From contig JAGIAI010000018.1 in the NCBI GenBank assembly GCA_017744935.1, positions 1 to 64,000 on the forward strand: DNA of 64,000 nt, given 5' to 3'. The DNA is from Variovorax sp. GTDB taxonomy: Bacteria; Pseudomonadota; Gammaproteobacteria; Burkholderiales; Burkholderiaceae_C. The position numbers were made by a program, and so were the translations under genes. Shown here piece by piece: positions 1-7,240 of this stretch. The notes beneath the pieces were generated by a model. The model was not told the DNA's origin. It searched no databases and was given only the letters and a program-made list of their open reading frames with translations. Position 1 is the first letter of the stretch; every line of letters begins with the position of its first letter.

Positions 1-1
1 C

Positions 2-388
2 CTCATCAGCTTCTTCCCGATCATGGTCAACATCGCGACCGGCCTCGCAACGCTCGAACCCGAGCTGGAAGACGTGCTGCGCGTGCTTGGCGCCAAGCGA
101 TGGGATGTGCTGGTGAAGATCGGCCTGCCGCGCTCGCTGCCGTACTTCTACGGCTCGCTCAAGGTCGCGATCACGCTGGCCTTCGTCGGCACCACGGTGT
201 CGGAGATGACGGCCGCCAACGAAGGCATTGGCTACCTCCTGATCTCCGCCGGCTCGTCGATGCAGATGGGTCTGGCCTTCGCGGGCCTGATGGTGGTCGG
301 CGCGATGGCGATGCTGATGTACGAACTCTTCAGCGCGGTCGAGAAGCACACCACCGCGTGGGCGCACCGGGGATCGCAAGGTGAATGA
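2..388 (+). CDS. ABC transporter permease, nucleobase/pyrimidine type (5' truncated)
   Basis: This is the C-terminal 128 residues of an inner-membrane ABC permease; the start lies upstream of the window. The reading frame is open from the second base. It contains the cytoplasmic coupling-loop (EAA-type) signature around LRVLGAKRWDVLVKIGLPRSLP, with the conserved G in LGA and the IxLP element, followed by two hydrophobic helices. The type resembles SsuC and the NMT1/THI5-associated permeases, which import sulfonates, thiamine pyrimidines or nucleobases. The stop overlaps the next gene, a deaminase, by 8 bases, so the two are probably translated together. A matching periplasmic binding protein may be the one at 3608-4636. 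The substrate is inferred from neighbours only. Confidence 0.85.
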   Translation, partial: LISFFPIMVNIATGLATLEPELEDVLRVLGAKRWDVLVKIGLPRSLPYFYGSLKVAITLAFVGTTVSEMTAANEGIGYLLISAGSSMQMGLAFAGLMVVGAMAMLMYELFSAVEKHTTAWAHRGSQGE

Positions 389-863
389 CGCGCAGAAGCT
401 GAAGGCCCTGCGCCGCGCCAACGAGGTCGCGCGGCGCGCGATGACGATGGGCCGACACCCCTTCGGCGCGGTGCTGGTTGCGCCGGACGGCGACACCATC
501 CTTGCCGAGCAAGGCAACATCGACACGGTGCAACACGCCGAGGCCACTCTGGCACGCACCGCATCGCTGAACTACCCGGCCGACTACCTCGCGCAGTGCA
601 CGCTGGTGACCACCTTCGAGCCCTGCGCAATGTGCGCGGGCACGATCTACTGGGCCAACATCGGGCGCGTGGTCTACGGCGCTGAGGAAACCGCGCTCCT
701 CGCACTCACGGGCGACCACCCCGAGAACCCGACGCTGTCGCTGCCGTGCCGCGAGGTGTTTGCGCGCGGGCAGAAGAACGTCGAAGTCGTCGGCCCGGTG
801 GCTGAAGTCGCCGAAGAAATGATCGCGACGCACCGCGGCTTCTGGGAAACGCGCAGCCACTAA
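381..863 (+). CDS. Zn-dependent nucleobase/nucleoside deaminase (guanine/cytosine deaminase family)
   Basis: A 160-residue single-domain member of the CMP/dCMP deaminase fold. The zinc and proton-shuttle motifs are intact: HAE at residues 52-54 and PCAMC at 81-85. The following stretch CAGTIYWANIGRVVYG is typical of guanine deaminase-like enzymes rather than TadA. It should hydrolytically remove an exocyclic amine from a purine or pyrimidine base in the cytoplasm. It overlaps the upstream permease by 8 bases, which suggests it acts on the imported substrate. A paralogue with the same CAG-IxWANIGRVV block lies at 4633-5154. The exact base deaminated cannot be read from the sequence. Confidence 0.88.
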   Translation: MNDAQKLKALRRANEVARRAMTMGRHPFGAVLVAPDGDTILAEQGNIDTVQHAEATLARTASLNYPADYLAQCTLVTTFEPCAMCAGTIYWANIGRVVYGAEETALLALTGDHPENPTLSLPCREVFARGQKNVEVVGPVAEVAEEMIATHRGFWETRSH

Positions 864-933
864 GCCCGGTGCGCGGCTTGTTCGCGGGTTCGCGTTCTCC
901 TATGCTCTGGCGCTTGCCAACAGGAGACGCAAC

Positions 934-1248
934 ATGATCAAGTTCAGCGTGATGTACCCGCACACGCCCGGTTCCCGTTTCGACCACGACTACTACCGCG
1001 ATTCGCACATGCCCATGCTCAAGCGGCTGATGGGCGATGCGTGCAAGTCGTACACCATCGACAAAGGCCTCGGCGGCGGCGCACCCGGCGCGCCGCCGGT
1101 GTATGTCGCCATGTGCCATGTCTTCTGCGATTCGGTCGAAGCCTTCCAGGCCGCGTTCGGACCGCACGCGAAGGAGATCAGGGCTGACGTGGCGAACTAC
1201 ACCGACATCACGCCGATGACGCAGATCAGCGACGTGGTGGTGGGATAG
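934..1248 (+). CDS. EthD family protein
   Basis: A 104-residue protein of the dimeric alpha/beta-barrel (ferredoxin-like) EthD family. The N-terminal strand MIKFSVMYP and the element HDYYRDSHMPM around residues 18-28 are family hallmarks. A good ribosome site, CAGGAGA, sits seven bases before the ATG. Members of this family are often found beside oxygenases in catabolic clusters; the founding member was linked to ethyl tert-butyl ether degradation, but its chemistry is not established. Its place between a deaminase and a Rieske oxygenase suggests an accessory catabolic role. No catalytic residue assignment is attempted. Confidence 0.85.
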   Translation: MIKFSVMYPHTPGSRFDHDYYRDSHMPMLKRLMGDACKSYTIDKGLGGGAPGAPPVYVAMCHVFCDSVEAFQAAFGPHAKEIRADVANYTDITPMTQISDVVVG

Positions 1249-1249
1249 C

Positions 1250-1675
1250 TCAGTCGTAGAGCAGCGTCACGATTGCGGCGGAAGCCGTGTCCTGCTGCGT
1301 CGCCGCCGCCGGGCGGATCGAGAGGCCGCGGCCATCCGGACCGACGCGACAGCCCTGCCCCGCGAGCGGCGTCGATGCGCCGGAACGTCCGTCGGTGCAC
1401 CGAACGACCAGTTCCGACCGGCCCACCGCTTCGACACGCGCGGTCACCTGCGGAAGATTGCGTGCATCGCCGGCCACGCCGATAGCAGTCCATCCGTTGC
1501 GCGAAGAAGACGCCACTGCAGGCAAGGTGACAGGCGCATTCACCTGATAGGTCGCAACGACGAGCTCCCCGCTGAAATTGATGACTCCGCCGATCGCATC
1601 GGGCATGCAGGACACCGCGAGCAGCAGCGCCGCGGCCTTGGTGACGCCGCCTTTGAACAATACCGAACGTTGCAT
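1250..1675 (-). CDS. Hypothetical exported protein with weak fimbrial-subunit resemblance
   Basis: A 141-residue protein. The ATG at 1675 is preferred over a GTG six bases upstream because AGGGAG precedes it at proper distance. Residues 1-30 are a signal peptide with a hydrophobic core. The mature N-terminus, GGVINFSGELVVATYQV, resembles the first strand of chaperone-usher pilins (GxIxFxGxIV), but the cysteine usual at that point is missing. Two cysteines remain later, in VVRCTDG and GQGCRVG, and could form a disulfide. No usher or chaperone gene is nearby. I would call it an exported protein of unknown function; the pilin likeness is a weak inference. Confidence 0.6.
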   Translation of the reverse strand: MQRSVLFKGGVTKAAALLLAVSCMPDAIGGVINFSGELVVATYQVNAPVTLPAVASSSRNGWTAIGVAGDARNLPQVTARVEAVGRSELVVRCTDGRSGASTPLAGQGCRVGPDGRGLSIRPAAATQQDTASAAIVTLLYD

Positions 1676-1852
1676 GGCCACTCCCTGAAAACGGGCTGTG
1701 ACTTCGGAACGATCTCCGCTTGTTCCAGCACATTTGGTGACGATGATTGCACCGCGAATGAGCGTCCCCGAGCCAGTGCGTTCGACTTGATCGCGACCGA
1801 AAGCGCAGCTACGCTCGTCCGCTTTTTTCAGGCCCTGCAGCTGTCCGGTGAG

Positions 1853-2251
1853 TCAGACGAGGCGCGTCTCGATCTCGGTCTTCACCTCGGTCATCAATCG
1901 GTGCAGCGGGCACTTGCCCGCCACGCGCAGAAGCTCCGCACGCTGTTCTTCGCTGAGGTTGCCGGTCACGCGCAGCGACGTGTCGAGCCGATAGGTGCCC
2001 TTGCGTTCTTCGCTGTCGTCGCGGTCCACCACGACTTCGATCTCTTCCACCGGAATGCCCTTGCGCTTGGCATAGACCAGCACGGTGAGCGCCTTGCAGG
2101 CGCCGAGCGAAGCGTCGTAGAGGTCATGGGGCTGCGGCCCGGCATCTTCGCCGCCGGCGGCAACGGCCGCGTCAACCGGAATCTCGTGTGCGCGGATGCG
2201 AACCGTGTGTCGCGTGCCGCTGATGTCGTCGCGGCGAACCGTGATGGTCAT
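1853..2251 (-). CDS. OsmC/Ohr family peroxiredoxin-like protein
   Basis: A 132-residue OsmC-family protein. The start at 2251 is chosen because AGGAG lies seven bases upstream; a start 24 bases earlier has no such site. The two family cysteines are present, in LGACKALTVL and GKCPLHRLM. In OsmC/Ohr enzymes these form the redox pair that reduces organic hydroperoxides with dihydrolipoyl or other thiols. The DASLGACKALTVLVYAKRKG block is characteristic of the OsmC rather than the Ohr branch. It is read in the same direction as the Rieske oxygenase, 35 bases behind it, so it may protect against oxidants made by that enzyme. It is likely cytoplasmic. Confidence 0.9.
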   Translation of the reverse strand: MTITVRRDDISGTRHTVRIRAHEIPVDAAVAAGGEDAGPQPHDLYDASLGACKALTVLVYAKRKGIPVEEIEVVVDRDDSEERKGTYRLDTSLRVTGNLSEEQRAELLRVAGKCPLHRLMTEVKTEIETRLV

Positions 2252-2286
2252 GGAGGTCTCCTGAGGATGGTCCACGATCGTAGCCG

Positions 2287-3330
2287 TCAGCGATGCACCT
2301 CACTTTCGCCGTGCTTTGCGAGCAACTGCATCAGGTGCTTGCGGATCAGCATGCCCGGGCGGTCCGACTCCATCGAGTACTCCACGCCGCGCCGGCGCGT
2401 ATCCACCAGCGCATCCGGGTCGGTCGATTCGAGGATGTCCTTGTCCTCGCGCGTGATCTCCTCGTCGAAGTCGATCAGCATCTGCGCCGCGCAATCGGCC
2501 TCGGTGTCGTTGCGGAACAGCCATTGGCACAACTGGATGCGGCCGTCGTCGATCGGCGTGAAGCAGTTGATGATGATGTGGCGGATGCCCGAGGGGTATT
2601 CGATGTCGAGCCGCCGCGAGAACGGCAGAAAGTAGGCGTTGCGCATGTGCCGCGTGGTGATCGGGTCCGTCACGCCGCTGATCGCATGGAACTTGACTGG
2701 GTTCACCGCGTCGATGACCGTCTCGGCGTAGAAGCCGACTTCGTTCTCGACCAGTTCGTACTTGCTCGGCTTGGGGCTCGCGGCCACGCCGAAGGTCGCG
2801 CGGTGCACGAAGCTGAAGTGCGAGTTGTCGAAGGAGTTCTCCAGTGCGCGCATCGGGCTGGTCTGCCACTCCTCGTAGAACTGATGAATGGTGCGAAAGG
2901 CCGGGTCTTCGTATTCAGGCACCGCCGGGATGTCCGCGATCGGATCTTCCAGCGCGACCCACGCATAGCCGTAGCGCGCGGTGCAGTGGTAGGCCGTGGT
3001 CTTGTACTCCGGCGAGATCTTGCGGTCGGGCTCGTACTGCGGGATGCGGATCACCTGCCCGCCGCGGTCGTAGGTCCAGCCGTGGTAGCCGCACTGGATC
3101 GCGCCCTGGCTGCAGGCCTTGCCCTCGGCATCCACGCACCAGCCTTTCGAAAGCTTCGCGGTGCGATGACAGCAACGGTCGCGCAGCGCGGCAGGCTGGC
3201 CATCGGCATCGAGGAACAGAACGATGTTCTCGCCGAGCAGCGTGAAGGGCTTGGGCCCCTGCTGCAGATCGGCCAGCGGCATGACGGCATGCCAGAACTT
3301 GCGGAAGACGGGTTGCTGCGTGACGAGCAT
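2287..3330 (-). CDS. Rieske non-haem iron oxygenase, N/O-demethylase-like
   Basis: A 347-residue oxygenase with an N-terminal Rieske [2Fe-2S] domain and a C-terminal mononuclear iron domain. The Rieske ligands appear as C53-x-H55 and C80-x2-H83 (IQCGYHGWTYD). The gap between them is about 24 residues, longer than the usual 16 or so, and holds two more cysteines. The iron-site motif is N165-x2-D168-x2-H171-x4-H176. The RDRC.HR.AKLS.G pattern recalls vanillate demethylase and the purine N-demethylases NdmA/NdmB. A reductase partner is not seen in the window. AGGAG precedes the ATG. It diverges from the binding-protein gene across a mirrored control region. The substrate is unknown; an N-methylated or hydroxylatable heterocycle fits the neighbours. 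Confidence 0.88.
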   Translation of the reverse strand: MLVTQQPVFRKFWHAVMPLADLQQGPKPFTLLGENIVLFLDADGQPAALRDRCCHRTAKLSKGWCVDAEGKACSQGAIQCGYHGWTYDRGGQVIRIPQYEPDRKISPEYKTTAYHCTARYGYAWVALEDPIADIPAVPEYEDPAFRTIHQFYEEWQTSPMRALENSFDNSHFSFVHRATFGVAASPKPSKYELVENEVGFYAETVIDAVNPVKFHAISGVTDPITTRHMRNAYFLPFSRRLDIEYPSGIRHIIINCFTPIDDGRIQLCQWLFRNDTEADCAAQMLIDFDEEITREDKDILESTDPDALVDTRRRGVEYSMESDRPGMLIRKHLMQLLAKHGESEVHR

Positions 3331-3370
3331 GAGAAAGACTCCTTCGGGTGTGCGTGGGGACGACCATGAA

Positions 3371-3542
3371 AGAGCAATTTCCCACCGCGGACGGAGCCGG
3401 GCTGAACGCTTCTACTCTGCGTTGAAGGTCATGCAAGTTGCGCGCCCGGATGCGCTGGCATGCCTCCTGCATCACGTCGGTCGAGAGTAGAAGCGTTCAG
3501 CAGCGCACGCACACCCATCGTGCGCCGCCCGGAAATTGCTCT
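3371..3542. promoter_or_regulatory. Mirrored divergent control region between the Rieske oxygenase and binding-protein genes
   Basis: Two sequence modules occur twice in opposite orientation, each pair pointing at its own gene. Module A, agagtagaagcgttcagc, lies at 3484-3501 on the plus strand and, as a perfect 18-base copy, at 3401-3418 on the minus strand. Module B, ggaaattgctct, lies at 3531-3542 plus and 3371-3382 minus, also perfect. The A-to-B spacing is 18 bases on the oxygenase side and 29 on the transporter side, a difference of about one helical turn. This suggests duplicated operators or leader elements giving coordinated divergent expression. No convincing -35/-10 pair was recognised. 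Confidence 0.7.
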
Positions 3543-3607
3543 TGAGGCGCCCAGCCCTGATGACACGGCGGGCGCTCAGGACCCACGAACTTTCCGGAGA
3601 TCTCCTC

Positions 3608-4636
3608 ATGCAACGCCGTTCCTTCATCGCTTCCGTCGCGGCCGGTGCTGCCGCCTTCGGCGCGCCCACCGTCTTCGCCCAGAACCCGAAGCTCACGCCG
3701 CTCAAGTTCACGCTCGACTTCCGCATCAACGGGCAGACCTCGCCCTTCTTCCTCGCGGACAACAAGGGCTACTACAAGGATGAGGGGCTCGACGTGACGA
3801 TCGACACGGGCGCGGGCTCGGTCGCCTCGATCACGCGCATTGCAAGCGGCGTCTATCAACTGGGTCTCGGCGACATCAGCTCGCTGGTCGAGTTCAATGC
3901 GCAGAATCCTGGCACTCCGATGGTGCAGGCGGTCTATCAGTACTACAACCGTGCACCATTCGTGATCATCGGCCGCAAGGACCGCGGCATCACGGGTGAG
4001 TTCCAGAGCCTGCAGGGCAAGAAGGTCGCAGCCGCAGCGGTCGAATCCACCCGCCGCGCATGGCCGATGGTCGCGCGCAAGAAGGGCATGAAGGGCGACG
4101 CCTTCCAGTGGCAGACCACCGACTTCAGCGCGCGCGACAACGTGATGGTGCGTGGCGACGTCGATGCGGCGACCTACTTCCACGACTCGGCCATTTCGCT
4201 CTTCGCGCGCATGAAGGCCGAAGAGCTGTCGGTGCTCAAGTATTCGGATGCAGGCGTCAACCTCTACGGCAACGCGATCCTCGCCAGCAGCAACCTGATC
4301 GCGCAGAACCCGAAGGCGGTGGCCGCCTTCCTGCGTGCGACCAATCGCGCGATCGTCGAAACCTTCGCGAACCCGGCGCCCAGCATTGCGGCGATGCGGC
4401 AGCGCGAGCCGATCCTCGACGCGAAAGTGGAACTCGACCGCTGGGCGATCACCGCGCAGTACGTCGGCGCGGAAGACACGCGCGCCCATGGGCTCGGCGA
4501 CATCCGCAAGCTCACGCTCGAACAGCAGGTCGACGAAGTGGCCGATGTGTTCGGCCTCAAAGTCAAACCATCGGCCGATGCCATTTTCAACAGCTCGATG
4601 CTGCCGGCCCGCGCAGAACGTAGCATCAAGGCATGA
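3608..4636 (+). CDS. ABC transporter substrate-binding protein, NMT1/THI5-like (SsuA type)
   Basis: A 342-residue periplasmic binding protein. The start at 3608 begins MQRRSFIASVAAGAAAFG, a twin-arginine signal (RRSFI) ending at FAQ; GGAG sits about ten bases upstream. The body follows the NMT1 pattern: LKFTLDFRINGQTSPFFLA, then DNKGYYKDEGLDVTI and GAGSVASITRIASG, the ligand loop near residue 70. Such proteins bind pyrimidines, sulfonates or other nitrogenous small molecules for an ABC importer. It shares a 4-base ATGA overlap with the following deaminase. The cognate permease is plausibly the one cut by the left window edge. Ligand identity is inferred from context only. Confidence 0.87.
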   Translation: MQRRSFIASVAAGAAAFGAPTVFAQNPKLTPLKFTLDFRINGQTSPFFLADNKGYYKDEGLDVTIDTGAGSVASITRIASGVYQLGLGDISSLVEFNAQNPGTPMVQAVYQYYNRAPFVIIGRKDRGITGEFQSLQGKKVAAAAVESTRRAWPMVARKKGMKGDAFQWQTTDFSARDNVMVRGDVDAATYFHDSAISLFARMKAEELSVLKYSDAGVNLYGNAILASSNLIAQNPKAVAAFLRATNRAIVETFANPAPSIAAMRQREPILDAKVELDRWAITAQYVGAEDTRAHGLGDIRKLTLEQQVDEVADVFGLKVKPSADAIFNSSMLPARAERSIKA

Positions 4637-5154
4637 CCGCGCTCCCACCTGACTTCTTTCCAACCGAATCCTCACTCGACGAACGCGACGGACGCTACCT
4701 GCGCAAGGCCATCGTCTGGTCGCATGCGGCCCGGCGACGCGGCAACCGGCCCTTCGGCGCGGTGATCGTGTCCGCCGCCGGCGAAGTGCTGGCCGAGGCT
4801 TACTGCAACACGGCTGAGACAGGCGACGTCACCGGCCACGCCGAGACCAACGCCGTGCGGATGCTCGCCGAGCGCAAGCTCCCGCGCGAAGAACTCGCCG
4901 GCGCAACGATCTATTCGTCGGGCGAGCCCTGCGTGATGTGCGCGGGCGCGATCTTCTGGGCCAACATCGGCCGGGTGGTGTTCGGCATCGATGCGGAGCG
5001 CCTGCGGGTGTTTCGCGGTGAGCGCGGCGACCAGCGCGATGCGGAGCTGTCCTGCCGGGACGTGTTCCGCGCGTCGCCGCATCCGATCGAGTGCATCGGC
5101 CCCGCGCTCGTCGACGAAGCCGCCGCGGCGCACGACGGCGCCTGGAAGACCTGA
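4633..5154 (+). CDS. Second Zn-dependent nucleobase/nucleoside deaminase
   Basis: A 173-residue deaminase paralogous to the one at 381-863. Motifs are HAE at 69-71 and PCVMC at about 99-103, followed by CAGAIFWANIGRVVFG. Its N-terminal 20 residues are an extension missing from the shorter paralogue. The start overlaps the stop of the binding-protein gene as ATGA, so the two are translationally coupled. This places a deaminase at the end of both arms of the cluster. The family converts guanine, cytosine or related amino-heterocycles to oxo products with release of ammonia. Two related enzymes could serve two amines or two intermediates of the same substrate. Confidence 0.88.
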   Translation: MTALPPDFFPTESSLDERDGRYLRKAIVWSHAARRRGNRPFGAVIVSAAGEVLAEAYCNTAETGDVTGHAETNAVRMLAERKLPREELAGATIYSSGEPCVMCAGAIFWANIGRVVFGIDAERLRVFRGERGDQRDAELSCRDVFRASPHPIECIGPALVDEAAAAHDGAWKT

Positions 5155-5161
5155 GTAGCGC

Positions 5162-5707
5162 TCACCGCGCAGGCGGCAGCGCGAAGACTTCGATGCTCGT
5201 CAGGTTCGAGACCGAGCGCGTCGCCTTCGCGTCGGTCGTGACGACGAGCCGCGCCATGCCGTTGCGATCCAGCGGCTTGCCGTCGACGCTGTAGGCGACC
5301 AGCACCATCTTGCCGCTGAGCGCCGAATCGATCTCCCCGATCGACAGCACGGTGCGGTAGCCGTCGCTGCCGGTCGCCACAGCGTACATCGCGATCAATG
5401 GATTGCGTCCGCTGCCGGGCTTGATGCCCCCTGCGGCGCTTTCGAGCAGCGTCCAGAGGCTGACACCGGTGTAGACACCGCTGCCCGTGATCTGCTGGGT
5501 GCTCGGCAGCGCCTGGAGCGCCGCCAGATCGAAAGTCGAAGGCTTGCCCACGGCGCCCGAGACGGTGAAGCTGGGCGCGAATCCGCCCTTCCCGGCTGCC
5601 TCCGGCGCATGGCCCTGCGCATTGCCCGCGCCAGTCGCACAGCCCGCAACGGCCAGCGCCACCAGCATCAGAAGCCCGAAACACCACCGGCGAATTGCGA
5701 TGCGCAT
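5162..5707 (-). CDS. Molybdopterin-binding-domain lipoprotein (sulfite-oxidase-like fold)
   Basis: A 181-residue protein with a lipobox, LAVAGC, near residues 19-24, so it should be anchored as a lipoprotein. The rest resembles the oxidoreductase molybdopterin-binding domain: FTVSGAVGKPSTFDLAALQALPS near the N-terminus, then YTGVSLWTLLESA and a C-terminal NLTSIEVFALPP. The family often lacks the cofactor-ligating cysteine when it occurs as a small domain, and I see no cysteine after the lipobox. It may therefore be a molybdate or pterin sensor or carrier rather than an enzyme. It diverges from the modE-like gene at the start of the molybdate locus, which supports a molybdenum link. Confidence 0.75.
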   Translation of the reverse strand: MRIAIRRWCFGLLMLVALAVAGCATGAGNAQGHAPEAAGKGGFAPSFTVSGAVGKPSTFDLAALQALPSTQQITGSGVYTGVSLWTLLESAAGGIKPGSGRNPLIAMYAVATGSDGYRTVLSIGEIDSALSGKMVLVAYSVDGKPLDRNGMARLVVTTDAKATRSVSNLTSIEVFALPPAR

Positions 5708-5778
5708 GGCTTGTCACTCCAGGAGATTCGCGATGTATTCATTCTGACATCACGGCCGGATCGATTAACCTCCGCGCC

Positions 5779-6126
5779 ATGAAATCCAAAGTGCAGTTCC
5801 GCCTGCGCATCTACCGCGACGAGAGCATCGCCATCGGTCCCGGCAAGATCGCGCTGCTCGAAGCCATCGCGGAAACCGGCTCCATCTCTGCCGCCGGCCG
5901 GCAGCTCGGCATGTCGTACCGCCGCGCGTGGATGCTGATCGACGAGATGAACCGTGCGCTCAGTTCGCCGGCGGTCACCACGGCCACAGGCGGCACGCAT
6001 GGCGGCGGCAGTGCATTGACGCCGGTTGGCGAGCAGATCGTGCGCCACTACCGCGCCATCGAAAGCACTGCGCGTGTTGCAGCCGCGGCGGACATCACCG
6101 CGCTGACGCGCCTGCTCGCACCATGA
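5779..6126 (+). CDS. ModE-type winged-helix regulator, DNA-binding domain only
   Basis: A 115-residue protein equal to the N-terminal LysR-like winged helix of ModE. The helix-turn-helix runs through KIALLEAIAETGSISAAGRQLGMSYRRAWMLIDEMN with the typical SISAAGR and SYRRAW elements. Classical ModE (about 260 residues) carries two C-terminal Mop domains that bind molybdate; these are absent here. The ATG at 5779 starts MKSKVQFRLRIYRD, the usual ModE beginning. It overlaps the next gene as ATGA. It probably represses the modBAC operon through the operator at 7134-7161, but molybdate would have to be sensed by another protein, perhaps the Mop protein at 9481-9672. Confidence 0.85.
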   Translation: MKSKVQFRLRIYRDESIAIGPGKIALLEAIAETGSISAAGRQLGMSYRRAWMLIDEMNRALSSPAVTTATGGTHGGGSALTPVGEQIVRHYRAIESTARVAAAADITALTRLLAP

Positions 6127-6602
6127 CCATCAGCCTGCGGCCCATCGGCATCGTGCACAGCCGCTTCATCGAAGTGGCGGGCATGCCGATCCAGACGGCC
6201 GGCGCACCCGACGAACCGGGCCGTGTCGAAGTCCTTCCCGAATTCGCGACCGGGCTCAAGGACATCGAGGGCTTCGAGTACCTGATCCTGCTCACGCACA
6301 TGCACCGGGCCAGCAAGGAACTGCTGGAGGTCGTGCCCTTTCTCGACACCGAGACGCACGGCGTCTTCGCGACCCGCGCGCCGGCGCGGCCAAACCGGAT
6401 CGGCCTGTCGATCGTGCGGCTCGTGTCAGTCGAAGGCTGCACGCTTCACTTCACCGGCAACGACATGCTGGATCAGACGCCGGTGCTCGACATCAAGCCC
6501 TATGTGCCGCGTTTCGACGTGCGCGAGACCGACCGGGTGGGCTGGTTCGCCGCCAGACTCGATCAGTTGCCCAAGGTGCGGTCCGACGACCGCATGGCCT
6601 GA
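6123..6602 (+). CDS. TrmO/TsaA-type tRNA m6t6A37 methyltransferase family protein
   Basis: A 159-residue protein of the YaeB/VirR/TsaA family. Family elements are LRPIGIVHSRF at the N-terminus, a GRVEVLPEF strand, and the block RAPARPNRIGLSIVRLV near residues 82-98. E. coli TrmO (about 235 residues) uses S-adenosylmethionine to methylate t6A37 of tRNA-Thr; this one lacks the C-terminal extension, as in short homologues. Its start overlaps the ModE-like gene as ATGA, which is odd for a tRNA modification enzyme. Short TsaA-like proteins may have other methyl-transfer roles; the molybdate setting may be informative but I cannot assign one. Confidence 0.78.
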   Translation: MTISLRPIGIVHSRFIEVAGMPIQTAGAPDEPGRVEVLPEFATGLKDIEGFEYLILLTHMHRASKELLEVVPFLDTETHGVFATRAPARPNRIGLSIVRLVSVEGCTLHFTGNDMLDQTPVLDIKPYVPRFDVRETDRVGWFAARLDQLPKVRSDDRMA

Positions 6603-6861
6603 TCGGCCGCGCCCGACTGTCCCGGCCAGCGCGAAAGCACCGACTGCGAGAGTCGCTCGCGCGCACGCGGTGGCGGCTCCGCGATGGTTCCAATGCTGAT
6701 GAAGCCCGCAAGGTACTCCCCCGGGTCCACCTGAGATCGAACTCGCCAGCCAGAGGATCACGCCGCAGCTTCTCCTGCTCGAAGCAGCGGGCCAGCATCT
6801 CTCGCGTCTCGGGTCGGAACCTCTCCTCGGCGAGCGTCAGCGCATCCAGCACGTCGGTCAT
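6563..6861 (-). pseudogene. Small hypothetical gene split by an apparent frameshift
   Basis: The ATG at 6861 overlaps the stop of the gene before it (ATGA) and begins MTDVLDALTLAEERFRPET, a plausible protein. After about 40 residues that frame becomes arginine/serine-rich and unnatural. Another frame picks up cleanly at VDPGEYLAGFISIGTIAEPP and runs to a stop at 6563. The switch lies near a run of five C at 6718-6722 (plus strand), and one extra base would join the two halves into a protein of about 98 residues. It could be a genuine mutation or a sequencing error. The 3' end overlaps the TrmO-like gene on the other strand. No family recognised. Confidence 0.45.
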
Positions 6862-7091
6862 CCTCCGCAGGCGGCGCCGGCCTTCCGGCTCAGCACGTCG
6901 CCGATGTCCTGAGCATCCGCGAGCGCGACCACGAAGGATTGCGCCACGCCGTCCGCGGTCACCACCGAGATGACGAAGCGGCTGGAGTCCAGCTCCTGCT
7001 CGACACGCCATTCATGGACTTCGGCGACGCGACGAAGCTCCGGCCTTCCGTCGACGGAGCGAACCACGGTGTCGTACTCGGGATGTCGCAT
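6858..7091 (-). CDS. Small hypothetical protein
   Basis: A 77-residue protein, MRHPEYDTVVRSVDGRPELRR onward, with alternating beta-type segments (WRVEQELDSSRFVISVV, AQSFVVALADAQDIGDV) and no signal peptide or membrane helix. It is translationally coupled by ATGA to the frameshifted gene that follows. It lies between the TrmO-like gene and modB, on the opposite strand to both. Its start is 43 bases from the ModE operator, so it may share that control. I recognise no family and assign no function. Confidence 0.5.
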   Translation of the reverse strand: MRHPEYDTVVRSVDGRPELRRVAEVHEWRVEQELDSSRFVISVVTADGVAQSFVVALADAQDIGDVLSRKAGAACGG

Positions 7092-7133
7092 GGTGTGACT
7101 GGGATCGATTGCTTGCAGTCGCGATCTTGCCTC

Positions 7134-7161
7134 ATCGCTGTATCGGTCAGTATATGAAGAT
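7134..7161. promoter_or_regulatory. Candidate ModE operator upstream of modBAC
   Basis: The site reads ATCGCTGTATC, six bases, then TATATGAAGAT. Compared with the E. coli ModE box halves ATCGCTATATA and TATATAACGAT, each half matches 9 of 11 positions and the 6-base spacing is right. It ends 79 bases before the modB start, so it lies in the expected promoter zone. The flanking DNA is AT-rich compared with the surroundings. Binding is an inference from the match; the likely ligand is the ModE-type protein encoded at 5779-6126. Confidence 0.7.
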
Positions 7162-7240
7162 TGATCTTTTCTGGATCACTACCAGCGCCCCTCTGCTCCT
7201 TGTTTTCCATGTGTAACAATGCCGTCATTCCCTCAAGTGC

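Noticed and set aside
5708..5778. Second ModE operator between the Mo-pterin lipoprotein and modE-like genes
   Set aside because: Only one half (TCGCGATGTA) resembles the box; the other half does not match.
7092..7240. Molybdenum-cofactor riboswitch upstream of modB
   Set aside because: The 149-base interval shows the ModE operator but no multi-stem structure of the Moco RNA type that I could draw.
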